Assembly: GCA_947456955.1 (NCBI GenBank)
Contig: CANGTQ010000001.1
Coordinates: forward strand, 1-64,000
Direction: 5' to 3'
DNA from: Flavobacteriaceae bacterium
GTDB taxonomy: Bacteria; Bacteroidota; Bacteroidia; Flavobacteriales; Flavobacteriaceae
Length of the DNA: 64,000 nucleotides
Made by a program: the position numbers and the translations under genes. Under the pieces are notes generated by a model that worked only from the letters and a program-made list of their open reading frames with translations, had not been told where the DNA came from and ran no database searches. Below are positions 10,911 to 20,782 of this stretch, piece by piece. Each line of letters starts with the position of its first letter. The stretch's first letter is position 1.

Positions 10911-11050
10911 AAAATGCAGTCGGCAAAGCCTCTTGTCATTTTTTCGTAATTTTTTATTTTATGTAAAAATGCAGTCGGCAAAGCCTCTTGTCATTTTCTC
11001 GTGTTTATTTGTTATTTGTACAAAATGCAGTCGCTGTCGCTCGTGTCATC
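10911..11050. repeat. Three imperfect intergenic direct repeats with 55-56 bp period upstream of lpdA
   Basis: AAAATGCAGTCGGCAAAGCCTCTTGTCATTTT at 10911 and 10966; variant AAAATGCAGTCGCTGTCGCTCGTGTCAT at 11022. Confidence 0.85.
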
Positions 11051-11139
11051 TGTGTTTGATTTCTAAATTAATTGAGACTGCGAATTTAAGGATTTATTTT
11101 AAAATAAAATAAGAAGTTGAAGCCACTTTAAAATATACT

Positions 11140-11787
11140 TTATTTATCAGTTACATTCCAAATTCTTTTAACAATAGTTACAATTGTCGTAGCAATTATG
11201 GAGCCTATAAAGGCCAAGAAAATGTCTTTTTGAGCATCCCAAATATCGCCTTGTGTTCCAAGATACGCATCGCCTTGTGCTTTAAAAAACACATCGGCAA
11301 CAGCCCATTCGATCAATTCATAAAAGGCACTAATGGAAAGTGTAATTTCTATTGGTAAGGTCCATGCCACCCAACTTGGAAATTTTAACCATTTTAAAAA
11401 CATTTCCCGCATTGGATAGGCCAATAAAAATCCGAAGCTAAAATGGACAATCCGATCGTAATGATTGCGTGACAAATCAAATGCGTCTTTTAACCAATAA
11501 CCAAATGGATTTTCGGCATAGGTATATTTGGAGCCATAAACATGCAGACACAAATAGATACAAATCAACAAATAACTTAAATCGCTGAATATAAATTTTT
11601 TATAGGTAAAAATTAGAAACCCTAAAAAGATAAAAACCAAGGTGTTTTCTAAAATCCAATTGGCGGTATCGGTATTTCCAACATAGGAATTTATCCAGTT
11701 TACAAGAAAAAATACGATAAAGGTTTTTTGCCAAATATTATTTTTTAAATGAGTTCTTTCTTTTGAAATTGCTATGGTAAATGCCAT
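11140..11787 (-). CDS. DUF2238/YjdF-like integral membrane protein
   Basis: Multiple TM helices; YDRIVHFSFGFLLAYPMRE and EWAVADVFFKAQGDAYLGTQGDIWDAQKDIFLAFIG. Confidence 0.8.
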   Translation of the reverse strand: MAFTIAISKERTHLKNNIWQKTFIVFFLVNWINSYVGNTDTANWILENTLVFIFLGFLIFTYKKFIFSDLSYLLICIYLCLHVYGSKYTYAENPFGYWLKDAFDLSRNHYDRIVHFSFGFLLAYPMREMFLKWLKFPSWVAWTLPIEITLSISAFYELIEWAVADVFFKAQGDAYLGTQGDIWDAQKDIFLAFIGSIIATTIVTIVKRIWNVTDK

Positions 11788-11816
11788 TGTAAATCGATTT
11801 TATAGTTGCAAGCAAA

Positions 11817-13577
11817 TTATGAATTGTTTTCTACAGAAAACTGCGAATCGTATAATTTTTTATAATAACCTTCTGCTTTGTTTACCAATTCCTGATGGGT
11901 TCCTTCTTCAACAATTTGACCTTTGTCCATTACAATTATTTTATCTGCATTGATTACAGTTGCCAATCGATGTGCAATAACTATAGATGTTCTGCCTTTG
12001 GTAATGGTTTCGGTAGCTTTTTGAATTAATTCTTCACTGTAGGTATCAATTGAAGAAGTGGCTTCATCCAAAATTAAGATACTCGGATTGCTAAGATAAG
12101 CACGAAGAAAAGCAATCAGTTGGCGCTGTCCTGAAGATAGCATCACTCCGCGTTCTTTTACATCATAATCATAACCGTTAGGCAAGCTTTCGATGAATTT
12201 ATGAACGCCAATTTCTTTCGCGGCAGCGATAACTTCTTCACAAGAAATGGCTGGATTATTCAGGGTAATGTTATTGTGAATAGTATCTGCAAAAAGAAAA
12301 ACATCCTGTAAAACAATAGCAATTTGTTGCCTAAGACTTTCCAGTTTAAAATCGTTTATATTTTGATCGTCAATATAAATCGCACCCGAATTGATTTCAT
12401 AAAAACGATTGAGGAGGTTAATGATTGTCGATTTTCCGGCACCGGTAGCTCCAACTATAGCTATAGTTTCTCCTGCATTTACTTTTAAATTAATACCCTT
12501 TAAAACTTCTTCTTTTTCGATATAACTGAATCGAACATTTTCAAAAAGAATGTTACCGTTAAAATGATTGGCTATTTTTTCGCCATCCGTCTGAACATCG
12601 TTATCCGAATCTAAAATATCAAAAACGCGATTAGCGGCTATCATACCCATTTGCATTTCGTTGAATTTATCCGCAATTTGTCGCAACGGATTAAACAGCA
12701 TTCCGATGAACATTGTATAGGATGTCATTTGTCCAATAGTTGTAAATGGATTACCATTAATAATCTGAAAACCACCATAAAGTATAATAACACCTAATGT
12801 AATAGAAGAAATAATATCGGCAATAGGAAAGAAGATAGAGTTATAGAAGATGGTTTTTATCCATGCTTTGTTATGCTTTTGGTTAATTTCTTTAAACTTT
12901 TCATATTCAATATCTTCGCGGTTAAAGAGCTGTACAATTTTCATCCCGGTAATACGTTCTTGAACAAAAGTATTCAAGTTGGCTACCTGAGTCCTCACTT
13001 CTTCAAAAGCTATTTGCATTTTTCGTTGAAAAATACGGGTGAAATAAACCAAAATCGGCATGGCAACTACAACAATCATTGAAAGTTGCCAGTTCATATA
13101 AAACATCACAATCAAACATATGAGCATTTTCATCAAATCACTAAAAATCATGAATAATCCTTGACTGAATATCCGTGCAATTTGCTCAATGTCAGAAACG
13201 GAGCGCGTTACTAACATTCCAACCGGTGAATTATCAAAATATTTCATTCTGAAAGTCAGCATGTGTTGAAACAATTTGATTCGGATGTCTTTGATAATAT
13301 CTTGCCCTAACCAATTGGCCCAATACACAAAAAAGAACTGTGATATAACTTCTAACAAAAGCGCAATTCCCATGATAAGCGCATAGATTAAAAGGCCTGT
13401 TTTACTTGCCGTTTTAATGTAGTTGTCGACTGTAATTTGAAGTAGAAAAGGTCTTAATGCAGCAAAAAAGGAAAGTAAAATTGCAAATAAAATCACCCCA
13501 TAATACCTGAATTTATATGGTTTGGTGTATTTTAAGATGCGTTTAAATAAATGGGTATCGAATGCTTTTGCTTGCAT
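11817..13577 (-). CDS. ABC transporter ATP-binding/permease protein (MsbA-like exporter)
   Basis: N-terminal TM domain, Walker A GATGAGKST, signature LSSGQRQ, Walker B ILILDEATSS. Confidence 0.9.
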   Translation of the reverse strand: MQAKAFDTHLFKRILKYTKPYKFRYYGVILFAILLSFFAALRPFLLQITVDNYIKTASKTGLLIYALIMGIALLLEVISQFFFVYWANWLGQDIIKDIRIKLFQHMLTFRMKYFDNSPVGMLVTRSVSDIEQIARIFSQGLFMIFSDLMKMLICLIVMFYMNWQLSMIVVVAMPILVYFTRIFQRKMQIAFEEVRTQVANLNTFVQERITGMKIVQLFNREDIEYEKFKEINQKHNKAWIKTIFYNSIFFPIADIISSITLGVIILYGGFQIINGNPFTTIGQMTSYTMFIGMLFNPLRQIADKFNEMQMGMIAANRVFDILDSDNDVQTDGEKIANHFNGNILFENVRFSYIEKEEVLKGINLKVNAGETIAIVGATGAGKSTIINLLNRFYEINSGAIYIDDQNINDFKLESLRQQIAIVLQDVFLFADTIHNNITLNNPAISCEEVIAAAKEIGVHKFIESLPNGYDYDVKERGVMLSSGQRQLIAFLRAYLSNPSILILDEATSSIDTYSEELIQKATETITKGRTSIVIAHRLATVINADKIIVMDKGQIVEEGTHQELVNKAEGYYKKLYDSQFSVENNS

Positions 13578-13590
13578 GTTTTTTTCTTTT

Positions 13591-13622
13591 GCCTAATGCC
13601 TAATGCCTAATGCCTAATGCCT
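13591..13622. repeat. Heptanucleotide tandem repeat (GCCTAAT)x4.6 overlapping the truA stop and abutting the ABC exporter leader
   Basis: gcctaatgcctaatgcctaatgcctaatgcct. Confidence 0.97.
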
Positions 13623-14352
13623 CGAAATTGTATTCGATTTTGGTTAAATATAATCCATGCGCCGGTACTGAAAAACCGGCATTGCTTCGGTCTTTGCTAT
13701 CAATTATTTTTTCGAAATCTTGTAAACTGATTTTTCCTGTTCCGATATTTAACATGGTTCCGACTATAGCACGAACCATATTTCTCAAAAACCTGTCGGC
13801 AACAATAGTAAAAACCAGTTTGTTTCCGTCTTGTTGCCAATGTGCTTCAAAAATAATACAATTAAAGGTTCTTACATCCGTATTAACTTTTGAAAAACAT
13901 TCAAAATCAGTATGTCTGAAAAGAATTTGACACGCTTCATTCATTTTATCAATATCCAATGGCAATTGAAACTGATAACTTGCTTCGTTTTCAAATACAT
14001 CTTTTATGGTATGTATGTGATATTCGTAAGTGCGCTTCGTTGCATCAAAACGAGCATGTGCTGCATGCGCAACTTTTAGGATATCGAAAATAACAATGTC
14101 TTTGGGTAAAAATGAATTGAGTTTGTGCACTAATTGCGGTATGTCAATTTCGGTTTCGTAATCAAAATGAGCAAACATTTGTTTGGCATGAACACCGGAA
14201 TCAGTTCTACCGGCACCAACAATATCAATTTCTGTTTTTAGTAATAGTGACAATGCCTTATTGAGAGTTTCCTGCACAGTGTCAGCACCGGGCTGATATT
14301 GCCAACCGTGGTAATTTGTTCCTTTGTATGCTAATTTGATAAAGTATCTCAA
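13600..14352 (-). CDS. truA: tRNA pseudouridine(38-40) synthase; probable start TTG at 14352 (track ORF extends to 14382)
   Basis: RYFIKLAYKGTNYHGWQYQPGADTVQETL; GAGRTDSGVHA catalytic motif; the upstream 10 aa are encoded by a low-complexity leader. Confidence 0.9.
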   Translation of the reverse strand: MRYFIKLAYKGTNYHGWQYQPGADTVQETLNKALSLLLKTEIDIVGAGRTDSGVHAKQMFAHFDYETEIDIPQLVHKLNSFLPKDIVIFDILKVAHAAHARFDATKRTYEYHIHTIKDVFENEASYQFQLPLDIDKMNEACQILFRHTDFECFSKVNTDVRTFNCIIFEAHWQQDGNKLVFTIVADRFLRNMVRAIVGTMLNIGTGKISLQDFEKIIDSKDRSNAGFSVPAHGLYLTKIEYNFEALGIRH

Positions 14353-14479
14353 TGTTGAAGTTGCAAAGTTTGAAAGCATCAAAGTTACAAAGTTTTTATG
14401 TAGTCAATATCTAAAGTTTTCATAACATAAACCTATTTATTTACTTTGTAGCTTTGCCTACACGCAACTTTACTACTTA

Positions 14480-14974
14480 ATGAAAAAAATCCTTTTACTT
14501 TCTGATACACACAGTCATATTGATGATGCCGTTTTGAAATACGTTCACCAAGCGGATGAAGTATGGCATGCCGGCGATATAGGTGATTTAATTGTAACCG
14601 ATTCCATAAAATCATTGAAACCATTGCGTGCGGTTTTCGGCAATATTGATGATGACAAAGCCCGATTGGAATTTCCGTTGCATAATCGTTTTCTTTGTGA
14701 AGATGTAGATGTTTGGATTACGCATATTGGTGGTTATCCCGGGAAATACAATCAAAGCATTCGAGCTGAAATCCAAAATAATCCACCCAAGCTTTTCATC
14801 TGTGGACATTCGCATATACTAAAAGTGCAATTTGATAAAAGTTTAAACCTATTATACATGAATCCCGGAGCTTGTGGTATTTATGGTTTTCATCAAGTGC
14901 GAACGATGCTGCGTTTTGAAATAGATGGCGATAAGATTCAGAATTTGGAAATCATAGAATTAGGGAAGAAGTAA
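14480..14974 (+). CDS. YfcE/MJ0936-type metallophosphoesterase
   Basis: MKKILLLSDTHSHIDD, HAGDIGD, FGNIDDD, ICGHSHILK metal-binding motifs. Confidence 0.9.
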   Translation: MKKILLLSDTHSHIDDAVLKYVHQADEVWHAGDIGDLIVTDSIKSLKPLRAVFGNIDDDKARLEFPLHNRFLCEDVDVWITHIGGYPGKYNQSIRAEIQNNPPKLFICGHSHILKVQFDKSLNLLYMNPGACGIYGFHQVRTMLRFEIDGDKIQNLEIIELGKK

Positions 14975-15005
14975 AAGAGAATCTGAAACGAGTTCAGATT
15001 AAATA

Positions 15006-15037
15006 AAAAACCCGTCTGTTTAACGAGACGGGTTTTT
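15006..15037. terminator. Bidirectional-type terminator
   Basis: AAAAAACCCGTCTGTTTAACGAGACGGGTTTTT. Confidence 0.9.
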
Positions 15038-15066
15038 CGCAGCACTAAAAAACTAAGTTTATAGGT

Positions 15067-15474
15067 TTATCGCAATCGATCCACAGATTTTACGAGATCT
15101 TCGTCCTTTTTTATGGCTTTGTTGGCCAAAACCAAAATTACGATAGAAAAAATAGGTAAGAACATCCCAACACCCTTCTCAGAAATAGCTGTTTCTCCAG
15201 ATGCAGTTAGTGTTCGATACACAAATAATCCTAATAAAATTAAATTCAATATCATATTCAATCTGCCCATGACAAATTGTTGTTGTCTTTTTTTGTGAGA
15301 TAAAATGCTTAAAAGCGATAGTGTTGTGCTTAGCCCAAACAGCGAAACAAAAGCCATATCCTTCATAAAATAGAAAGCACTTCCGGATGCATCTTTCCAC
15401 AATGGAAACACAAACGGTAAAACTCCTGTTATAATAAAGCAAGCAATCAGGTAATAGGTTTGTATTCTAAACAT
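15067..15474 (-). CDS. DUF4293 family membrane protein
   Basis: MFRIQTYYLIACFIITGVLPFVFPLW..., four TM segments, divergent from rho as commonly seen in Bacteroidetes. Confidence 0.75.
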   Translation of the reverse strand: MFRIQTYYLIACFIITGVLPFVFPLWKDASGSAFYFMKDMAFVSLFGLSTTLSLLSILSHKKRQQQFVMGRLNMILNLILLGLFVYRTLTASGETAISEKGVGMFLPIFSIVILVLANKAIKKDEDLVKSVDRLR

Positions 15475-15663
15475 TTGTTTTTTTGAATAATGAGTTACAA
15501 AAATAAAATTTCTTTTTAAAAAAATACTATTGTATGATAAAATATTATTTGTATTATTGCATTATATATCCGCAAGAACTTCATCATTCGGATTATTCTA
15601 AGAATTAAAATCTACCCACATTTTTTACATTCCATTATAACGATTACGATATAAATACTATTC

Positions 15664-17430
15664 ATGTTTAACATTTCTGCCCTCAAAGAAATGAAGCTTG
15701 CTGAGCTTCAGGAAATTGCCAAATTAGCGAAAACAATTAAAGTAACAGGTGCCAAAAAAGATACGCTTATTGCTGAAATTCTGGAACACCAAAACAAAAA
15801 TTCTTCCCAAGCTGAGCCAATAGCGGCTTCCGATTCAAGCGATAGCGAACCGGCGAAGCAGAACCCACTAGATAATAAGACTAAACGAGTTCGTATCTCA
15901 CCTGAAGCTAAAAAAAATGCTGAAAACAATCAGAGTGACTTATTTGCCGAAGAACTAGAAGTTGTTGCAAAACCGATTATTGAAAATCAAAATCCAAAGT
16001 TTAAAAAACCACTTTTTGCAAAAAAGAATTACAATACACCTAATATAACTTCAGAAGAGCAACCATTAGAAAGTGATTCAGAAGTGATAAACACGAGCGT
16101 TAGCGAACAGTCGCAGCAAACAGAAGCTAATCCAAACCAAAATAATGATGAAAATCAGGTTCAAAAGCCAAGACATCATAACCCACATGAGCGTAAGCGA
16201 ACTGACGAAGTAAATCAAAATGGGAACAATGGGAATGGAAACACCAATGCAAATAACAACAACCCAAATTTTAAAGGCAAAAAGCATAATAACTTCAGAG
16301 ATTCCGATTTTGAGTTTGATGGCATTATAGAAAGTGAAGGCGTACTAGAAATGATGCCTGATGGCTATGGTTTCCTGCGTTCTTCGGATTACAACTATTT
16401 GGCTTCGCCGGATGACATTTATCTTTCAACTTCACAAATCAGATTGTTCGGTTTAAAAACCGGAGATACTGTTAAAGGTGTAGTTCGTCCTCCAAAAGAA
16501 GGAGAAAAGTTTTTCCCTTTGGTTAGAGTTTTGAAAATAAATGGACATGACCCACAAGTGGTTCGTGACAGAGTTTCTTTCGAACATTTGACTCCAATAT
16601 TTCCAAAGGAAAAATTCAATATAGCCGAAAAGCAAGCAAGTGTGTCTACTCGTATTATAGATTTATTTTCTCCAATAGGAAAAGGACAACGTGGAATGAT
16701 AGTGGCGCAGCCAAAAACAGGTAAAACAATGTTGTTAAAAGACATTGCGAATGCCATTGCTGCCAATCATCCTGAAGTTTATCTAATCGTTTTACTTATT
16801 GACGAACGTCCGGAAGAGGTTACCGATATGCAGAGGAGTGTACGTGGTGAAGTTATTGCGTCTACTTTTGACAGAGAACCTTCAGAGCACGTAAAAATTG
16901 CGAATATCGTTCTAGAAAAATCAAAGCGTTTGGTTGAATGTGGTCATGATGTAGTAATATTGCTAGACTCAATTACGCGTTTGGCGAGAGCTTACAATAC
17001 GGTGCAACCAGCATCCGGAAAAGTGCTTTCGGGTGGAGTGGATGCCAATGCGTTACAAAAACCAAAACGTTTCTTTGGTGCAGCCCGTAATGTTGAAAAT
17101 GGAGGTTCGTTAAGTATTATTGCTACGGCCTTAACCGAAACAGGTTCAAAAATGGACGAAGTAATCTTCGAAGAATTTAAAGGAACAGGAAACATGGAAT
17201 TACAATTGGACAGAAAAATTGCCAACCGTCGAATTTTCCCTGCTATCGATTTGACATCATCAAGTACGCGTCGCGACGATTTATTACTAGATCCAAACAC
17301 ATTAAAACGTATGTGGATACTGCGTAAATTTCTTGCCGATATGAATCCGGTGGAAGCTATGGACACTATTAACGATAAGATTAAGAAAACCCGAAACAAC
17401 GAGGAATTCCTCATTTCGATGAATGATTAA
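15664..17430 (+). CDS. rho: Transcription termination factor Rho with long disordered N-terminal insertion
   Basis: [74 protein letters not shown]. Confidence 0.97.
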   Translation: MFNISALKEMKLAELQEIAKLAKTIKVTGAKKDTLIAEILEHQNKNSSQAEPIAASDSSDSEPAKQNPLDNKTKRVRISPEAKKNAENNQSDLFAEELEVVAKPIIENQNPKFKKPLFAKKNYNTPNITSEEQPLESDSEVINTSVSEQSQQTEANPNQNNDENQVQKPRHHNPHERKRTDEVNQNGNNGNGNTNANNNNPNFKGKKHNNFRDSDFEFDGIIESEGVLEMMPDGYGFLRSSDYNYLASPDDIYLSTSQIRLFGLKTGDTVKGVVRPPKEGEKFFPLVRVLKINGHDPQVVRDRVSFEHLTPIFPKEKFNIAEKQASVSTRIIDLFSPIGKGQRGMIVAQPKTGKTMLLKDIANAIAANHPEVYLIVLLIDERPEEVTDMQRSVRGEVIASTFDREPSEHVKIANIVLEKSKRLVECGHDVVILLDSITRLARAYNTVQPASGKVLSGGVDANALQKPKRFFGAARNVENGGSLSIIATALTETGSKMDEVIFEEFKGTGNMELQLDRKIANRRIFPAIDLTSSSTRRDDLLLDPNTLKRMWILRKFLADMNPVEAMDTINDKIKKTRNNEEFLISMND

Positions 17431-17436
17431 CAATAA

Positions 17437-17468
17437 GAATCCCAACGTAACGGTTGGGATTTTTTTTG
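17437..17468 (+). terminator. Rho-independent terminator after rho
   Basis: AATCCCAAC-GTAAC-GGTTGGGATTTTTTTT. Confidence 0.9.
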
Positions 17469-17526
17469 GCATTTACATTTTTTAAATGATTATTATTTCT
17501 ACTAATATTATATTATTCAAGACAAA

Positions 17527-17553
17527 TAAATCCCAAATCCTAAATCCTAAATC
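17527..17553. repeat. Short heptamer repeat (AAATCCY)x3.7 between rho and dnaK
   Basis: AAATCCCAAATCCTAAATCCTAAATC. Confidence 0.85.
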
Positions 17554-17612
17554 AAAATGTCATGTTGTCATATTTTTTTGCCTAAAACTGACAATTAATT
17601 TCCATTTGCCGC

Positions 17613-17629
17613 TTGGCATAGTAGTTGAC
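17613..17629 (+). promoter_or_regulatory. Possible sigma54-like -24/-12 element upstream of dnaK
   Basis: TTGGCATAGTAGTTGAC resembles TTGGCAY-N5-TTGC with one mismatch (TTGA); located 62 nt upstream of the ATG. Confidence 0.35.
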
Positions 17630-17690
17630 TTTTGAGAAAACAAGTTTTAAAAAAACTAAACACACAAATAAAAAATAAAACTAAAAAAAA

Positions 17691-19577
17691 ATGGGAAAAA
17701 TAATTGGAATTGATTTAGGTACAACCAACTCGTGCGTTTCTGTAATGGAAGGTCAAGAAGCTGTAGTTATACCAAATTCAGAAGGAAAAAGAACAACACC
17801 ATCTATCATTGCATTTGTTGAAGGTGGAGAAATTAAAGTAGGTGACCCTGCAAAAAGACAAGCTGTAACTAACCCAACGAAAACGATTGGTTCTATTAAA
17901 CGTTTTATGGGACACACTTTTGCTGAAACTCAGGATGAAGCTAAAAAAGTGCCTTACAGTGTAGTAAAAGGAGACAACAATACACCACGTGTTGATATTG
18001 ACGGTCGTTTATATACACCACAAGAATTGTCAGCAATGACACTTCAAAAAATGAAAAAAACAGCTGAAGACTATTTAGGTCAAACCGTTACTGAAGCAGT
18101 TATCACGGTTCCTGCTTACTTTAACGATTCGCAACGTCAGGCTACAAAAGAAGCCGGTGAAATTGCAGGTCTTAAAGTAATGAGAATCATTAATGAGCCT
18201 ACTGCTGCGGCATTAGCTTACGGGTTAGACAAAAAAGGAACAGATCAAAAAATTGCAGTTTACGATTTAGGTGGTGGTACTTTTGATATCTCTATCCTTG
18301 AATTAGGAGATGGAGTTTTCGAAGTATTGTCTACAAATGGAGATACGCACTTAGGTGGAGATGACTTTGACCAAACAATCATCGACTGGTTGGCTGACGA
18401 ATTCAAAGCAGAAGAAGGAATTGATTTGAGATTAGATCCAATGTCATTACAAAGAATTAAAGAAGCTGCTGAAAAAGCGAAAATCGAATTGTCATCCTCT
18501 GCTGAAACAGAAATCAATTTGCCATACGTTACCGCTACGGCTTCAGGACCAAAACACTTAGTAAAAAAATTAACTAGAGCTAAATTTGAGCAATTGTCTG
18601 ATAAATTAGTAAAACGTTCAATGGAACCAGTTGCTAAAGCATTGAAGGATGCAGGTTTGTCAACTTCTGATATCGACGAAGTAATTTTAGTTGGTGGTTC
18701 TACAAGAATGCCAAGAATTGCTGACGAAGTAGAAAAATTCTTTGGTAAAAAAGCATCAAAAGGAGTGAATCCTGATGAGGTTGTTGCTATTGGAGCTGCT
18801 ATTCAAGGTGGCGTTTTATCTGGAGATGTAAAAGATGTGTTGTTGCTTGACGTTACACCTTTATCTTTAGGTATCGAAACAATGGGGAATGTGATGACAA
18901 AATTAATCGAGTCTAACACAACGATTCCAACCAAAAAATCACAAGTATTCTCAACTGCTGCGGATAACCAACCAAGTGTTGAAATCCATGTACTGCAAGG
19001 AGAAAGAACCATGGCTGCAGATAACAAAACTATCGGTCGTTTTCACTTAGATGGAATTCCACCAGCACCAAGAGGTGTTCCTCAAATTGAAGTTACTTTT
19101 GATATTGATGCTAATGGTATCATCAAAGTTTCGGCTACTGATAAAGGAACAGGAAAATCACATGACATCCGTATTGAAGCTTCATCTGGCTTGACTGCTG
19201 AAGAAATCGAAAGAATGAAAAAAGATGCTGAGATGAATGCTGATGCTGACAGAATAGCAAAAGAAAGAGCAGAAAAATTGAACGAAGCTGACAGTATGAT
19301 TTTCCAAACAGAAAGTCAATTAAAAGAATTGGGAGATAAAATTTCTGATGATCATAAAGTAGCTATCGAATCAGCTTTGACTGAATTGAGAATGGCACAC
19401 CAAAATCAAGATTTGGAAGCTATCCAAAAAGGTCTTGATAATGTGAACGCAGCATGGAAAACAGCGACTGAAGCAATGTATGCTCAAGGCGAAGCAGGTC
19501 AGGCTCAAGAAGCACAACCACAAGCGGATGCTCAAGGCGATAATACACAAGATGTAGAATTCGAAGAGGTTAAGTAG
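17691..19577 (+). CDS. dnaK: Molecular chaperone DnaK
   Basis: [38 protein letters not shown]; full Hsp70 motifs. Confidence 0.98.
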   Translation: MGKIIGIDLGTTNSCVSVMEGQEAVVIPNSEGKRTTPSIIAFVEGGEIKVGDPAKRQAVTNPTKTIGSIKRFMGHTFAETQDEAKKVPYSVVKGDNNTPRVDIDGRLYTPQELSAMTLQKMKKTAEDYLGQTVTEAVITVPAYFNDSQRQATKEAGEIAGLKVMRIINEPTAAALAYGLDKKGTDQKIAVYDLGGGTFDISILELGDGVFEVLSTNGDTHLGGDDFDQTIIDWLADEFKAEEGIDLRLDPMSLQRIKEAAEKAKIELSSSAETEINLPYVTATASGPKHLVKKLTRAKFEQLSDKLVKRSMEPVAKALKDAGLSTSDIDEVILVGGSTRMPRIADEVEKFFGKKASKGVNPDEVVAIGAAIQGGVLSGDVKDVLLLDVTPLSLGIETMGNVMTKLIESNTTIPTKKSQVFSTAADNQPSVEIHVLQGERTMAADNKTIGRFHLDGIPPAPRGVPQIEVTFDIDANGIIKVSATDKGTGKSHDIRIEASSGLTAEEIERMKKDAEMNADADRIAKERAEKLNEADSMIFQTESQLKELGDKISDDHKVAIESALTELRMAHQNQDLEAIQKGLDNVNAAWKTATEAMYAQGEAGQAQEAQPQADAQGDNTQDVEFEEVK

Positions 19578-19619
19578 GTTAGCCAACCAATTTTGTAAAA
19601 CAAATTGTGTGAATAACCT

Positions 19620-19640
19620 ATTCCGAGCTTGACTCGGAAT
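19620..19640. repeat. Palindromic dispersed-repeat-like element
   Basis: ATTCCGAG-CTTGA-CTCGGAAT, perfect 8-bp arms. Confidence 0.7.
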
Positions 19641-19667
19641 CCATAACAGAAAACCAGGTAACTTTAG

Positions 19668-19860
19668 ACTGCCCCCAATAAGTTAGACACTATTTGGGGG
19701 TATTTTTATGGAAAGAAAAGTCAGATATGATTATGCGTTTAAACTTGAATGCGTAAAACTAGTATTAGAAAAATATTATTCTTGCAATTATGTTTCTAAT
19801 CAAAAAGGTCTAAATGAATCTAACATTCGTAAATGGGTAGTTTTTGATTCGGATTTGTGA
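19668..19860 (+). mobile_element. Truncated IS3-family element: terminal-repeat-like end plus OrfA (HTH) remnant
   Basis: ACTGCCCCCAATAAGTTAGACAC end followed by ATG 19708: MERKVRYDYAFKLECVKLVLEKYYSCNYVSNQKGLNESNIRKWVVFDSDL*, an IS3 OrfA-like HTH N-terminus that is cut short; no OrfB follows. Confidence 0.75.
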
Positions 19861-20176
19861 CTTTTATTGAATTTGAAAAAGCTAGAATAATTAGTTATTG
19901 ATATCTCATATTTGAAAATTTACATGAGAATGTGATATTGCAGATTGAAGCACTAATTATAGAAAATAATAGTCCTTTATACGAAATTCATGAATTGAAG
20001 CCAAAAACATTATAATTATTTTAAACCTTTCAGAGATGAGAGGTTTTTTAATACTTAAATAATAGAATTAGTTAAATAAGTTAAGTTTTCTCTGCTAGGT
20101 GAATAAAATAAATATTCACTTTAATTCATGATAAAAGTACACTAATTGTCACCTAAAATGCTGTCTTTAACAACAA

Positions 20177-20206
20177 AACCTTGTAAATCAATAATTTACA
20201 AGGTTA
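20177..20206. terminator. Perfect hairpin (orphan terminator-like)
   Basis: AACCTTGTAAAT-CAATA-ATTTACAAGGTT. Confidence 0.5.
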
Positions 20207-20263
20207 AAGTTGAAAAGAGGGGAATCATTTCGAACTATTTTATGTCGGATTTACAACTTTTAA

Positions 20264-20300
20264 ATAAAAAAATAACCTCTAAATTTCTATAGAGGTTATT
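20264..20300 (-). terminator. Terminator downstream of tmRNA
   Basis: Minus strand AATAACCTCTATAGAAATTTAGAGGTTATTTTTTT. Confidence 0.7.
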
Positions 20301-20310
20301 GTTACGATTG

Positions 20311-20705
20311 TGGAGTCGCCGAGAATCGAACTCGGGTCCAAACAAGCAACTAAAGAGTTTTCTACACGCTTATTTTCTGATTGGATTTTCGATATAGTGA
20401 TAGGCCAGAAACAGCCACACCATACTTATCTTCTTAAATTTTCGTAACAGCCCCGAAGCTTCACTGTTCTTAGGTTTATTTTTACGATTCACCTAAACCG
20501 ACCGCCACAAACCAAAGCTATCGAGGTGAATCCTGCTTTCCTACCTTGTAGGACGAGGCTAATCTTACTATAATTCAGATTATGCAGCAAGAGCGTAGTT
20601 TCCTTCGCCGTTTATGTTTTTGTGAATTTGGATTTACGAGCAAAAAACACAATGCTCGACGTGCTTACAATTCAATTCGACTTGCTGTCAAAACCAGTCG
20701 ACCCC
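20311..20705 (-). ncRNA. ssrA: Transfer-messenger RNA (tmRNA); tag ORF (complement 20580..20609) reads GEGNYALAA*
   Basis: 5' GGGGTCGACTGGTTTTGACAGC, 3' T-arm GGACCCGAGTTCGATTCTCGGCGACTCCA, tag GGC GAA GGA AAC TAC GCT CTT GCT GCA TAA. Confidence 0.97.
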
Positions 20706-20782
20706 AAATTTGGATTTTTGAGTTAACAAAAATTGTTCCGCAAAAGTAATGTAAAGTTATTGGGTTTAAAAATCAAATGCAT

